Assembly (NCBI GenBank): GCA_026826555.1
Contig: JAKSZT010054215.1
Location: forward strand, 24,009,232-24,073,231
Length of the DNA stretch: 64,000 nucleotides
Source of the DNA: Tolypeutes matacus
Taxonomy: Eukaryota; Chordata; Mammalia; Cingulata; Chlamyphoridae
Direction: 5' to 3'
Part shown: one piece after another, positions 36,830 to 49,876 of the stretch
Layout of the letters: the number at the start of each line of letters is the position of its first letter
Position numbering within the stretch: the stretch's first letter is position 1
Program-made: the position numbers and the translations under genes
Notes under the pieces: generated by a model
Told to the model about the DNA's origin: nothing
Database searches by the model: none
The model's input: the letters and a program-made list of their open reading frames with translations, nothing else

Positions 36830-39800
36830 AATTGTCTTTTTTAGTATGATGATTTTATAACCCATAACTTTACAAAAATGTCTTACTATATAGCCTCTGG
36901 TAGTTTTTTAGTCTGGAGAATTTCTAGGAAGATGATCTTTGACAAATATTGACAATGTTGTCCTTTACAGTATCTTACCAGTGTATTTTCCCTGTTCTAG
37001 TACACTGGCAAAGACCTCCAGTAAATTGTAAGAAGAATAATGGGCATATGGGTTAAAGGTGCCTTTTCCTTACTTGAGCAGAGATGATTCTAGTATTTCG
37101 TTATTAAATAAGTTTTTATGGACTTTTAATTGATTAAGCAAACTTTCTTAGGCTCCTTGGCTTTTCATCACTTCTTGAGATGAACGTGTGTGTTCATGTA
37201 TATGTGCATACATATATGTACATATGTATGTATCATATGCATTTGTATATATAACATTATATGTGTGTGTCCAAACTAAAACTTGGTGATTTTTAATAAA
37301 AAGAGTAGAGTTTAAACTTTAAACATCCTCACAACATTTCTGGGCTAGACTCTGTTTTGCCATTTTGTAAAAAGCCTATAATATAAAATGGCAAAGCAGG
37401 GTTTATCCTAGAAATTTTATGGCTAAATTCAGTATGCTCCATCTTACCTAGGAATTTTGTTTATTTCAGTGTTCTACCTTGAGAGTAGCCTGCCATTGGT
37501 CTTTTTTTGAGCTATCTTTGTGTAGTTGAGATCTTGCCTCTATAGTGCTCGTGTAGGTTGCATTCAGAAAATGTCTTATTTCTTTCTGTGCCCTGGAATA
37601 GCTTATGTAATAGAGGAAATCTTGACATTTGGGAGACTTTGCCTGGAGCTGATGCTTTAGAGCTGTTTTCTTTTGACTAACTTTTCAATTTCTATGTCTT
37701 TGTGAGTTGATTATGATTATAGAGCTAGAAAACATCCATTTTTCAGACTTTGTAATTTATTGCATAAAAGTTTACATACAGTTGTCTTACATAAAAAACT
37801 ATTTATATCTATGATTTTTGTCCAATTATAGCTTGTAATCTTGTTGATTTGTGTTGTCTCTTGGCTTTTCCAAAAACCCTATTTTGGTTTTATTGATACA
37901 CATTTTGTTTTGTAAATTTCTTTTTGTGTTTTATCAATTCATTCCAATTATCTTTTGTATTTTTACTTTTTCTTGAATTTTTATATTATATGCCTGTGGA
38001 TTAGTCAGCCAAAGGGGTGCTGATGCAAAATACCAGAAATCTGTTGCTTTTATAAAGGGCATTTATTTGGGGTAGAAGCTTACAGTTACCAAGTTATAAA
38101 GCATAAGTTACTTCCCTCACCAAAGTCTGTTGCCACGTGTTGGAGCAAGATGGCTGCAGACATCTGCAAGTGTTCAGGCTTCCTCTTCCCCTTAAGGCTT
38201 CATGTCCCAGCTTCTTCCAATGTCAGCTCTAGGCTGGGATGTCTTGTCTCTCCCGGGGCTCATTCCTCTCCAGGCTCAGCTGCTCTGGCCTCTCCACGAG
38301 GTCAGCTGTAGACTATCAGGCTCTCTCTCTTCCTGGGGTCTCTGCCATGTCTATGGAGCCTTCTCTATTCCTCTGTGTTCTTCTTCTGTGTGTTTACTTC
38401 CTGGGGATCCAGCATTAAAATTCCAACTAACTCTTGTGCCTTGTCATTTTCTCTGTGAGTACCCACCCACCAAGGGGGCGGGGACTCAATGTTCTACTGT
38501 CTAAGGGTATCACTAGCCCAGAGGAACAGACCAGTATTTCTTTTTTGGAATTCATCAATAATATCAAATTGCCACAGCCTGGTTCATTAAATTTTTAGTT
38601 TTACTTATTCTAACATGCAATTTAAGGCTATAATTCTTCCTTTGACTACTGCTTTGGCTGCATCCTGTAGTCATCATCACTGTTGTCATCATTCATTTCT
38701 CTATTGTTTTAAATATCAATTTTGAATTCCTGTTAGGCCCATGAGTTGTTTAGAAAACTTTTAAAATTTCCATTTATATGGAATATTTTTCATTATGGTA
38801 GTAGGATCATGGTTATGTTTTGAATATCTTATTGCATTTCGGGTGGGAAATATGGTGTGGATATTATTTACTTTGGGGTGATTTAGTGAGATTTTCTTTG
38901 TGACATTGTCATATTTTTTGAACATTCTATATGCATTTGAAAAGAGTGAATACTCTCAATTTTCTCCATTTTAGTATATTTAAAAATTCCTTGCTTATTT
39001 TCAATCCACTTACATTAGATTTCTGAGTTTATTCTAGTCTTACACTTTGATTATGAATTTATCAATTTCTCATGTACTCATTTTTAAAAATATACCTCAA
39101 AGCTATGTCATAAATAAATAGAGGTTCATGAATATTCTATATTTCTGGTGGACTGTAAGTTTCATCAATATGAAATATCCCTCCTTTTTAATTAATTTTG
39201 CCTAGTATTGGCTTTCATTTGATAGTAATGTTGTTATATATGCTTACTTTGGGCAGATCTGATCTTAAATGTATTTATTATCATTTTATTTTTCATATTC
39301 TAATCTGATTGTTTAACTTGGTGAGCCTGTTACATAGAGTATTTAACTTTAGGATTTTTAGCTGATTGTGACAGCCACTATAACTTAATAAGGAATATAA
39401 CTTCAAAATAATAAAATAAGCTTACATACAGAGTCATTAAAATATGTTGAACTTATTTCCCAAGTTTTCTTGTTTAAGTTTCTTCCTACCCTCAACTTGA
39501 TCACATTTCCTTTGTTTCATTTTCTTTGTTGTTTTTGCTTTTTAATGGTATGGGAGTTATTCATCTTATTTCTTTCTGCATGAAACTTACTCTTTCAATT
39601 ACTCTTTCCTCATGAAAATTATTTATATATTTAAAATTGCATGCTCCTTTTAAAGTCTAGAGTTGTTTAGTATCTGTCTTTGCTGAACACAAGATAAGCA
39701 AGAATCTTGGCACATTTTTAATTCCCAGATTCTTCTTCTACTCACCCACTTTACCTCCCATGTTAGGATCAGTGTGCTGAATTCCAGATTTTCTTTCTTT

Positions 39801-40260
39801 ATTGCATCAACAAACACCTAGGCTCTACTATAGAGTTTCCTTGCCTCATTTTACCATTTTCTTTTGCGTGTGAACCATGCCATTCTCACTTTTTTGGGGT
39901 TCATTGTGCATCCTTATGTAATTATTTCAGAAGTATGGGGCTATACATTTTCAGTGTCCTTGCATCATCTAAAATGTATTTATTTCACTTACCTTCTTAT
40001 ATGTAAATTTGGCTACATATAGAATTTAAGTTTTAAAACCCTTTTAAAAAACCTCTTTTTCCTTTCATTTTTGCCTTCAGCTCCATGGATGTGCAGAGCA
40101 TTGGAGCATTCCTGGACATACTGCTTTTCCTTGCAGTCTCCTGGATTGGCTTATCATTCATTTCTTTCCCCCCACAGAGCTAATCCATCTACTTTTATCT
40201 TTTAAGGACAATTCAAAATGTCCTGTCCTCTGAAGGTACTCTTTCTTATTTTCCAGCACT
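36830..40260 (-). mobile_element. Old L1 LINE, minus strand, split by an LTR
   Basis: The long T-rich + strand reads like reversed L1 ORF2: 'tttggttttattgatacacattttg', 'tcaattcattccaattatcttttgta', 'aggctataattcttcctttgactactgctttggctgcatcc', 'tctattgttttaaatatcaattttgaattcctgttaggccc'. Near the right side, 'ttggctacatatagaatttaag' is also L1-like. The LTR at 37997-38576 has cut into it. No intact reading frame remains. The edges are approximate. Confidence 0.65.
37997..38576 (-). mobile_element. MaLR-like solo LTR, copy B, inserted in L1
   Basis: This 580-bp LTR belongs to the same family as 31127-31829. It runs from TGGATTAGTCAGCC to ...AAATTGCCACA on the + strand, so the element lies on the minus strand. 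It is flanked by a perfect 5-bp duplication gcctg (37992-37996 and 38577-38581). L1 text continues on both sides, so it landed in an existing L1. It contains a YY1-like caagatggctgc. A 100-codon frame at 38202 is part of the LTR and not a gene. Confidence 0.85.
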
Positions 40261-40264
40261 TTTT

Positions 40265-42780
40265 GGTATGCCTGTCTCTTCTAAGTCCACGTATAGCTAC
40301 ACACACACACACAGTCATTTGTGAGGTGTGGGGTTGGAGGGAGGGTAAAAGCATATGCTCATTCTACCATCCTGACTCAGCCTCCCTAGGTGGCACTTTA
40401 GGCATTTAAATTCTTTTAAATACAGTACTTTATAAGGAAGGGGCTACTGATATTATCTGCATTTTATAAATTAGAGAGTTGAGAACTTAAGGGCAGCTGA
40501 AATATTTATTCTTTTGTCTATATATCCATTGTTCCACTTGCTAAATTTGTATTATCTTCTGTTTATAAGCAGCAGTGGGTACATGGACGCAAAGACCTCA
40601 CATCGGAGGCCCTCACAATTGTGGGTGGAAGAAGGTGGGTATCAGTGCAGCTCGAGGCAAGGGCTGGGTGCAGAGAGCATGGGGAGAGACATCTCTGCAT
40701 CAGACTGAGGTTTGGGGAGAGACTTCTAGCAGAAGCAACGTCATTCGGTAAAATTCATGCTGTAAATGTAGGCAGAGGTTGCCTGCTTGGCTCCTGGCAT
40801 CTAGTATAGTGCTTGGCACCGGATCGACACTAAAATAAAAAATAATGAATGCACAGAGAAAGTTTTCCTCACTCTCACTCTGGCAATCCTTTTGCTACAG
40901 TACCTTGTGTTGGGGGCTGCACAAGAACTAGTGTTTCATAGGCGTCATTTCTTTACTCCATACAGCATTGCCACAATCAGGTACAGTTGTCACCTCTCTT
41001 CCTCGGATGAAGAGAATGAAGCTAAGGAATGCTAAGTAGCATGTCCAAGAGGGCTGGGAACGCCGCTCCCTCCGCCTTTCCCTAGGGGTCACACTCCTTA
41101 GTGGCACTCCAGTCTGCAGCATCCAGATTACGTTTGCCTCAATGTTCATACTCCTTCCTGCCCCAAGTGTGGTATTCCTACTGAGACCAAGGACCCAAGC
41201 TAGTGAAGTTTCACAGTCTGCCTCCTACAAGGAGGGACTAAGAAGCTTAAAGTAGCCAAAGTAGAGGGAAAAAACAAAACCTCGGGAGACCTCAGTCATA
41301 CCCAAATAGATGGTCATGCTGTGTATGAATTAGTTTGAAGAGTGTTTTTCTGCTCGACCTATTCACTGGATTCATTTCAGGCACTCAGGTTTGAATGTGG
41401 ACAGATACTGCCACTTAAAATATTTCAATCAATGCAAAGGTTATAAACAAGAAAGGAAACATTTTCTCCCAAACAAGTATAGGGCATATTGCAAATCATC
41501 TATAAAAGACAACTCTTTTGCAATTTAACCCTTACATACCTATATTCCATCCCTTCCCTCTTCTGTTCTGTGTTCATTATTTCCCTTCCTGGTAACTTGC
41601 CTTCAGTGAATATTCTCCTTGCCTGACTCGCCTAACTTCTTACTGATCTCTATTTTCCTGTAAATAAGTATATTTTATTCCTGTCTTGAGAGACTTCATC
41701 TTTCATCCCTTTCTTCGCTCTCTGAGATCTAATCAGATCTCCCAGCTCTAGATTTTTCTAGACAGTTGTCATTTGTACTACATGCAACCTCAGAGTGCCC
41801 GAAAATCCTCATTTGGGGGATGACCCACATGGAGGGCAGCACATGTGAAACGAGGAGGATTTGCTGAAGTACCAACTTAAGCTCTTTTCGCTTTCCTCGT
41901 TCATTGAACCTTCCTCTCTTTTTAACCTCAGTTTGGGATTGGGGTGTATATTGGGCTTGCCCTGGGCAAAGCCACATCTTGAGTCATGGGAGAGCTACAC
42001 CCTGCAGCCCATCCCTCTCTGCGGTGCCCAGGATGGGATGCAGGCTCTGTGTGGGAGGTGGCAGCTTCCCTTAGAGCCATTGCAGGTTTCATAAAGAAAC
42101 TTTGATGCTCACCTTTTAATTGAAAGCTAAAAATGCAGAGCTCTTTTCTGCTGCAGATTGACAGGTTGATGTTTGAGCAGTAGCCAAATAACCCAGTTTA
42201 GTGAGCGACTGAATTTTGCCTTCTATAAACATTTAATGAATACACTTTTATTTATGCCAGCTTAAAAAATCCAGCTGCTGATATTTGTGCCCCCCCCCCA
42301 TAGCTTTTTTTACCTTAATGCCAAAATTAGACTATTTAAATATTTTTAAATTTCACAGTGAGCACCTGTGCAGGTGTGAGGGCAATACGGATCCACAGGA
42401 GAGTTATGTGCTTGCTGGGGCTGGGGTGTGCTACGAGGCTCTGCTTGATTTTCGGTCACTTCTGCCTTTGACTTGAAAAGAAAAGGATCATCAGGGGCAA
42501 GAGAGACAAATTTGGTAAACTGGTCTTCGGATCAGATGGGACTCCTGTTTCTTTCTCTAAACATCTGCTTGACCTTTAGTCGCATGTCCCCAAGGAATTT
42601 GTCTCTATGTCAGTTTTAACATTCCACGACTCTAAGAAGGACACAGACAATAAATCTTAAAGGAATCTGCAGCTTTTAAGCCTATTCCATCGTTGGTGTT
42701 CTAAAGGCAGTCCAGATCTCAGTCTCCTTCCTTAGGTTTAAAAATACATAGGGTTTGCTTTACAGGCATGTTAAAGCTCT
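40265..42780. other. Mostly unique stretch with a worn MIR
   Basis: It holds an (AC)n run at about 40299-40312. A minus-strand MIR-like patch lies at about 40940-41060 ('ggatgaagagaatgaagctaaggaatgctaagtagcatgtcc'). There is a small perfect palindrome gagatct-aatc-agatctc at 41724-41741. The rest is unrecognised, including a GC-richer part around 41930-42090. Confidence 0.45.
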
Positions 42781-42784
42781 TGTA

Positions 42785-43640
42785 CTTTTTTATTATGGAA
42801 ATTTTCAGGAACACAAGGATTAGAGAGGATAGTAAAATGCACCAGCATATATCCATCATCCAGTTCCAACAGAGGTCAACATTTTTCTGATTTTTTTTTC
42901 ATAGAGCACCCCCCAATTTATGTTTCTGAAGTATTTTTAAGCAAATCCCAGAGCACATGTTATTTTACCCACAAATATTTCAGAATCATCTTTCACAAAT
43001 AAGTGTCCTCCTTTGCTTTACACCACCAAAATACCATTATCACAGCTGGCAACACTATAAAAAATTCTTTAATAACATACATTTTCCCAATTGTGTTATA
43101 AATGTCTTTTTTACAGTTGGTATGTTTGAATTTAAATCCAAACAAGGTCCACACGTTGCATTTCATTAACATAGCTCTTAAGTCTTTTTTAAAATCTATA
43201 ATTAGTCTCCACCATCCCCCTTCTTTTTTAATACCAAAGACTGGGTCATTTTTTTCTATAGACTGTCACATTCTGAATTTGGCTGATTGTTTCCTTGCAG
43301 TGTCATTAAACATGTTATTCTATCCCCCATATTTCCTGTAAACTGATAATTGGATTTGGAGGCTTCCTAGGTTTAGGTTCAGTTTTGGGAGGCAAGACTG
43401 CTTCATGGGTGATCTTCTATACATTGTTTTGCTTTACATCAAGAAATAGCTAATACCTGGTCATTCCACTTTTCATGAGTCTTAGATTGATCAGTGAATT
43501 CAGGTGCTGCCAACCTAATCCCTCTATGATAAAGTTTCCCATCATCTGTCACTTACTGGTTTCGGTATCTGTTGATGATCATTATTCCATTAGAGTTTGC
43601 AAAATACTGATAGACAAGGTAATATAATGAAGTGTCTTCT
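42785..43640. mobile_element. L1M-like LINE remnant, copy 2
   Basis: This is the same old repeat family as 17090-18095. Phrases in order are 'aaattttcaggaacacaaggatt', 'ttttaagcaaatcccagagcac', 'accattatcacagctggcaac', 'aaatgtcttttttacagttgg', 'aaacaaggtccacacgttgcattt', 'ctgattgtttccttgcagtgtcatt' and 'atttcctgtaaactgataattggat'. The 70- and 79-codon frames within it are not genes. Confidence 0.7.
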
Positions 43641-43644
43641 CCCT

Positions 43645-46030
43645 ATTAAATCTTATCTGGAGTTTGTTCAACTATAAATCCTCACTTTTGGATCTTTTGA
43701 CAGTTTTTCTTTATATTTAATATTTTGTCTTTTGACTGGATGTTTAGAATGCTTTGTAAATCTAACTCACTTCACAAGAAGAGAAAGTGTTTTTACCCCA
43801 CTCTACTAACTAGTCTTTTGTTTGCGTTTTCTTGAACACCCATAAATGAAACTTGCTTTATCCTTAGTGCTTAGAACAACAGTTCCTGGAACAAGATAAT
43901 ATTTGCTGAAGGAATGACTTTACAAGCTCTAATGTCCTCTGAAGACATCATTTGCTTTCCTAGGTGCATTGGTAAAGGTGCCACCAAGCAACAGTAGCGT
44001 AAAACTTGGTTGAACTGTGAAAATCCTCTCAATGTGTCATGAATTGTTTACTGCCTTAAGCCACTATTTGCCAGTACAGCAAAGGATGATAAGTTGCAAA
44101 AGTTACTGTTGGCACAAGGGGGGAGGATATCCAATCCATTAGTGTGTGTGTTTCGATGTGGAGCAGTGTTTACACAATCAGACTGTAGGTCAGTAGATGG
44201 CAAAGTATGGGAAGCTGGGCCATCCCAGGTTGTCCTGACAATTTTATGCCAGGTGCTGAAAAACTTTAGAGAAACTTGACTTTGAATATGTAACATCCCA
44301 AAGATCATGTTGGTTCCTGAGGGAAGCAGATCTTCATCTGTACCACATAAGTGAAACCTGCATGGTTGAACCATTTACTATTTTGAATACACAGATCTTC
44401 CTTCAAGTAACACTGAAAATTAAGTGCCCAGTTTTAGTAGGTTACAAATCAGAACAACCAAAAATATTGGTGGATATGGTTGGTAGTAGTTGGTAATATG
44501 AAAATACTTTGCAGCAAATATAAAATTGCTGTGTGGAAAACACTAAAGGGCTCCACTGTTTCCCTGTAAAATATCTACTGGGTTTGGACAAACTAGACAT
44601 GTTCAAAGACTCATGCTTAACCAAAGCAGGCTAGGTGTGACTATTACAAGGCAATTGCAAGCTGTTTTTTACTTAAACAAGTTTAGGTGTCAACAGTGTC
44701 TCCAAAAGTAATTAAAAAGATATTGTTGTAGATTTTTTTTAAAACCATGCCCTGAGCACTGTATCAGAAAAGAACTTTTACAGGTCACAGTCTCTTATTT
44801 AGAACCCGTGGGGCCTTAGAAGTTTCAGAATTCAGTGGAGTCTGGAGTAGCATCTGGAAATTAAAATAGGTGGTTATTTCTACAATGAACATGAAGTGTC
44901 ACATCAAGTAGGATAAAAATTAAAAGATTCTAGATATCCTCATATCGGTTTAATTCAAGTTTTGTCCCAAAACGAGTTAAAAGTATTCAGAGATTTTGGA
45001 ATGTCAGAATCAAGGATAAGACATTATAGACCTTTAAATGAACAAATGCCTAATATTTCTGGGGGAAAGGAAAGGCTAAATAACAAATGCATCAAGTATC
45101 ATTGTTAATGATTTTTAACCCCTTTTAAATATGACTTCTTCATGTTTACATCAGATGTAGGGATTTGAAATAAAGGAAAGACCTATCTTTTATTTGTAAA
45201 CTGCACAGTTACAGAAAATAAAATTAAAATTAAAACCATTTTAGAAATGCACCCCCAATCTACAAACACAAGGCCCTTTCATCTGTTTGTCTCCCAAAGC
45301 CTGTTTAGTTGAAAGGCTCTCATGAGCTCTCGCTGAAAGATCTGCTCTTGGTTGGGGAACATGAAAGAGCTGACTTCTAGGGTATGAGAGAGACAGCATC
45401 ATCAATGCATTCTGCCGTTGTGCTCAATGGAGGAGACCTTACTATGAAGTTGGTCTTACTGCACAGCACTGCAGGCTCTTTGCCAGTGCTTCTGTAGGTA
45501 AAAAAAGAAAGTAAGCTGCAACAGAAAAGTGGGATCCAGCAGAGGAATAGTCTATATATTTGCGAAATCTAGCCTTCTCAAAATGATATTTTTAAATGTG
45601 CAATAGCAAATTAAAAATAATGGTATAGCCTACTTACGGAAAACTAAAATGAAAATCAATCTAGCTTTCATACTTTTAAAATTTGGTTGAGCAATCTTGT
45701 CCCTTCCTCTGTATTGCTTTTGAAATATTTGATTTCAGTATATTCTATAGAAAGCTCTCAAATATCTGATAAACTCCTGTGGCAGCTTGCACCTGGGCTG
45801 TGCATACTCATATATATAATCAGACTATTATTTACCTTGGTATAAACAAAGTTCAAGAAATATTTTTGAAATGAAGATAATCTTCATTCTGCCTCTATCT
45901 GCTATCTAAAGTTATCTTGTACAGCTCTACTCTAAGAAATTATTCTCATGTTATTTATAACAAATGTAAGCAAGAGAATTTTCCAAAATAAGAAGTCCTA
46001 TAATAAGCATCATGATTTGACTTAGATGAG
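43645..46030. other. Unique intronic stretch
   Basis: No repeat family or gene is recognised. The 108-codon minus-strand frame at 44048-44374 and the frame opposite it lack any known match. Confidence 0.4.
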
Positions 46031-46034
46031 AGAA

Positions 46035-47185
46035 TTGTAGAGAATGGTTAAAATTGCAGGGTTTTGTTTTTTTTTTAATGGGATTATACCCTATAGGTAT
46101 CTACTTTTTTTAACTGTAAATCTACCACATTGTTTCCTATTCATTCATTTATTTACAAAACACTGCTATATTTTCTATTTTTTTTTACCACAACTAAGTT
46201 GCCATGCACATTATGCACACACATTTATAATATTACACACTTATAAAATTATCTCCTTAGGGTAAAGTCCTAAAATTGAAATTTTGAGGTGAAAGGGCAT
46301 TTGCTTTTTAAATTTTGCTCTACATGTTAAATTACCTTGTAGATAGTTCATACCGGTTTCTCTTTCCAGTAGCTATATATGAGTGAACTTCCTCACTGGC
46401 AGCTAAAAGTTTGTCTTATTGTAATTTGCCAAACATCTTTTCATAAATTTATTGCCAAATTTATTCTATTTGTAAAGGACTGGATGCTTTGTGCTCTTTG
46501 TCTTCTTAGTGGTATATTTAGTTTGTTTTTTTTTTTTTTTTTCTTATTGCCATCTAAGAGCTTTTTATATATCAAGGACATTTATCTTTCTGTTGCACAT
46601 TTTTCCCCAGCTCCCCCACCCCTAGGTAATGTTTTAAAAATCAATTTTGTAATCATGGGTTTCAGTGTCTTTCTTTAATTTTTCCAGATTTAATGTCACA
46701 GTTAACAAAGGTCCAGTTTAAAATTAGAAAAATATTTGCTTATATTGTCTTTGATTTTTGTGTGTTTTGTTCTATTTTTGTTTTTTATTTTAGGTTTTCT
46801 TATGTTTTTCTCTTGCTTTTATGTATTTTATTTTTGCATTTAAATATATTTTAACATAATGTTTGAAGCAAGGAGCTAATTTTCCCCCTCAAATACTGAA
46901 CAATTTTTTGTACCATTTTTTGAATAATTTATTGCTTTTTAAGTAACATCTTCATCATAAATCTCTATATACATACTTTGGTTAGTGCTCAGTTTCACTG
47001 ATATGCCCACATATTCTGATAGCAGTACCGCTTTGTTTTACTTTACTTTTTTTTTTTACTTATATGTGTGTGTACGTATGTATTACACACACATATATTT
47101 AAAATATGTATTAGATTTTCTCAGCTTAAGTCTTTGTAAAAATTTGGTATTTTGTTTTCATTTGTATCAAAATCCACTTTAATTT
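46035..47185. mobile_element. AT-rich LINE-like remnant
   Basis: T-rich text with phrases such as 'gggattataccctataggtat', 'attgaaattttgaggtgaaagggcattt', 'ctaagagctttttatatatcaaggac' and 'attctgatagcagtaccgctttgttttactttac' resembles reversed L1-class LINE sequence. The family and limits are uncertain. Confidence 0.4.
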
Positions 47186-47556
47186 CTGGTCATCAGATTA
47201 TTTTTATGCAAGTACTTTCCTGGGAAGTATTTGTGTGAAAGATTAAAGAGTTTGGTTCCTTTAATAAAAAATGATAGATTATTTTGTTCTTTTAGAAGTG
47301 TTTGTATTGCTGAATCTTTTCATGATTTTTGTTAAACTGGCTTGTAAACTGGTTCAGCTAGTCAGTGTCATATGATGAATATCTGATTATATTTAGAATG
47401 AGGAATTATGAGGAAACATAAAATGTGTCTTCAAGGATATTTATGTATTTTTCAAAAAATTGAGTATTTGTGAAAGCAAACACATTACTATAGCCATAAG
47501 GAAATGTAAATATTGCAATCCTATTCTAACTTGGTAAAGTTAGTTGGTTGCTTGTT

Positions 47557-47567
47557 CTATCTTTCTT

Positions 47568-47626
<59 letters not shown>

Positions 47627-47664
47627 GTCTGTCTGTCTGTCTCTCTGTTTATCTATCTATCTAT
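47557..47664. repeat. (TATC)n microsatellite
   Basis: A long, nearly pure tetranucleotide run with short CTGT and CTCT variants at about 47626-47648. It generates false Leu-Ser-Ile-Tyr frames of 132 and 70 codons. Confidence 0.95.
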
Positions 47665-47672
47665 CCATATTA

Positions 47673-47756
47673 TTTTTTTGACACTGGGCCAGAGATTGAT
47701 CCCAGAACCTCATATGTGGGAAGCTGGCGCTCAACCACTAAGCCACATCGGCTCCC
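47673..47756 (-). mobile_element. Xenarthran tRNA-derived SINE, truncated, minus strand
   Basis: Poly-T then 'gacactgggccagagattgatcccagaacc' and 'catatgtgggaagctggcgctcaaccactaagcc'. On the minus strand it starts gggagccgatgtggcttagt with an A-box-like TGGCTTAGTGG. It adjoins the TATC microsatellite, which may have grown from its tail region. Confidence 0.8.
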
Positions 47757-47788
47757 CTGAGTTGGTTTTTCCATTTGTTTTGCTTGTT

Positions 47789-47870
47789 CTTTTTTTATTT
47801 GTTTTTAGGAGGCACTGGGGACGGAATCCAGGACCTCCCATGTGGGAAGTGGATGCTCAGCTGCTCCTGG
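47789..47870 (-). mobile_element. Xenarthran tRNA-derived SINE fragment, minus strand
   Basis: T-rich start, then 'ggaggcactggggacggaatccaggacctcccatgtggga', the same tRNA-derived body as its neighbour, with the head cut short at about 47870. Confidence 0.75.
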
Positions 47871-47874
47871 TTGC

Positions 47875-48300
47875 TTGTTGTCTTAATATCATCTTTCTCA
47901 TAAAGATGTGAGACTGCTTATAAAAGTGTGTGTGACTTTTGAATAAACCAAATGATTGAAGAGCAGTTTACCTAGAAAAGACTTCGTGGAATAAGTGGGT
48001 TCTGAATGGAGCTTGAAAAGAGGAATAGTTCACTGATTAAGTAGGGAGGTCAGATACCAGAGTGAGGAGAATGTTTCTCTGAAAAGAGCGGAAGCTCTGA
48101 AGCTGGCTGTGGTTAGAGATGAGAAGAGAGGGAAAGACACTCAAGGGAGGTCTTGAGCGCATGATTTAAGGATGAGCATAAGGTGCTTGTTGAAGATTTG
48201 AGATGTGAGATTTCCAGGAACAGTGTGAGTTCCAAAGATACAGTAAGTGTAGAAGCAAGTGACACAATTTGGTTATTTGTTAGTCTTCAAATATTTTTTT
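47875..48300. other. Intronic stretch, probable ancient repeat
   Basis: The purine-rich text 'gtgggttctgaatggagcttgaaaagaggaatag...ggaggtcagatacc...gagaatg' reads like a common old mammalian interspersed repeat that I cannot name. Similar wording occurs at about 48520-48800. No gene is seen. Confidence 0.35.
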
Positions 48301-48309
48301 TCAAATAAT

Positions 48310-48495
48310 CACCGGCAGATACTTAACTTCGTTGTGCCTCAGGCATTTTTATCTGTAAATCGTGATTAATAAGATCCCTCCCTCGAGGGGCTGTTGTGAA
48401 GATTAATTACTTTAATGTAGGGAATAGAGATGGACACATGGCAAATGCTGTGTAAGTATTTGCTGGTGCTCCTATGGTGGCTGTCATTTACTGAG
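48310..48495 (+). mobile_element. MIR SINE, + strand
   Basis: 'acttaacttcgttgtgcctcaggcatttttatctgtaaatcgtgat', 'gaggggctgttgtgaagattaat' and 'aatgctgtgtaagtatttgctggtg' match the MIR core and tail. Confidence 0.9.
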
Positions 48496-49088
48496 TGGCA
48501 CCTGTGTATTCAACAGTGGGGAAGATCCCTGCCACATCTTCCAGGGAGCTTTAGTGTAGAGTAGTGCCTGAAATGGACCTGTAATGCCAGCACACTGTAT
48601 TAAGAGGGATTCTGAAGCCCAAAGAAGGGAGACCTGATTGCCTGGATGTTTTGGACAAAGATTCCTAAGGAGGTGACATTTGATCAGTCTTCATGGTTGT
48701 TTGGAAGTGGTTCTAGTGTGGAATGGAAAGAGCTTCCAGGGAGAGGTCTCAGCGTTTGTAAAGGTACAGAGGTTTGAGTGAGCAAGAGGGCAATTTGGGA
48801 TTCAAAAAAGATTCCATGTAACTCTGACCGTCCTTGGGCCATGAAGAGGGATGACACTAGCTGGCTCCTAATAAGTGCTTAATGTGTCTTAGGGGGCCAA
48901 ATGCTTGAGGGAACAGGATCATCTCTGAGTTTTAAATGCTAATTCTGAGGGCTGGATATGAACTGGGTGGGTCTGGGTGAGAGGGAGAACAAGGGGTTAA
49001 AGACGGTATCTATAAAATCTCATTTTCTACCATGGTAAAATCATGGAACTTTGAGGATATGTTCCATAAAAAATGTAGTCTACCTTCA

Positions 49089-49096
49089 TTTTAGAA
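49089..49096 (+). repeat. 8-bp target duplication of a hAT element
   Basis: ttttagaa here and tcttagaa at 49315-49322 (7 of 8 match). Eight-base duplications are the hallmark of hAT insertion. Confidence 0.75.
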
Positions 49097-49314
49097 CAGG
49101 GGTCAGCAAATGACCTGGGGACAAATCCAGCCCACACCTGTTTTTGTAAATAAAGTTTTATTGGAACACAGCCTCACCTGTTCATTTATATATTGTGTAT
49201 GGAGTGCTTTAGCACTACAACAGCAGCATTGAATGGTTGCAACAGAGACTATATGGACCTCAAAGCTGAAATATTCACTATCTGACCCGTTAAGAAAAGG
49301 CTTGGCTATCCCTG
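49097..49314. mobile_element. Nonautonomous hAT element, complete
   Basis: It is 218 bp with terminal CAGGG/CCCTG inverted ends. Inside are 'ggggtcagcaaatgacc', 'aaataaagttttattggaacacagcc', 'caacagagactatatgg' and 'gaaatattcactatctgaccc', wording shared with common mammalian hAT MER elements. Its own 8-bp target duplication survives. Confidence 0.85.
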
Positions 49315-49876
49315 TCTTAGAACATTACTCTTGGTATTTAGTGGTACCATTCTGGAAAAGCTAGCATAGTCAGGAAATTTCAGACTTAAGGTCTTAAGTC
49401 CTTGCCTTATCTTATTTCTAGCTCTAGTCTGCTATGGCCATTTCTTGGATTTTTGACCCTAGCTGACCCAGAGTGTCACCAGTAGTTAAGGATTAGAATA
49501 CAAATGCTAAATAGCATGTTAAGACTTCCTTGCTACCTATTTGTAGGAGAGTAGTTCACAAGCAGCTGTTTTCAGTTCTTCCCACCTGTTTCATAGTGTA
49601 TGTTCCCCAGAGTAACCACCCTCTTCAAATCTCTCTACAGCCCATTCCTCTGTTTCTTGCACTTCTTTGTTCCTCTCTTCTGCGTTGTCTTTCCTATGAG
49701 AGGTATGTGACATCACAGAATCTCTTATGCCCTGGTAGTGCCTTCATTGCCACAGCTATTGCAAATTCTCTCTAGAAACTGGTGTCCTCCTTGGGTGAAT
49801 GATGAGCCATTTCACAGCCCTATCATTAGGGAAGCCCTATCATTTTTCAACCTATCCAACTAAAAGCTTTAGTTTT

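Noticed and set aside
47513..47911. 132- and 70-codon frames over the TATC repeat
   Set aside because: They are made by the microsatellite and the SINEs beside it; the repeated residues follow the tetranucleotide period.
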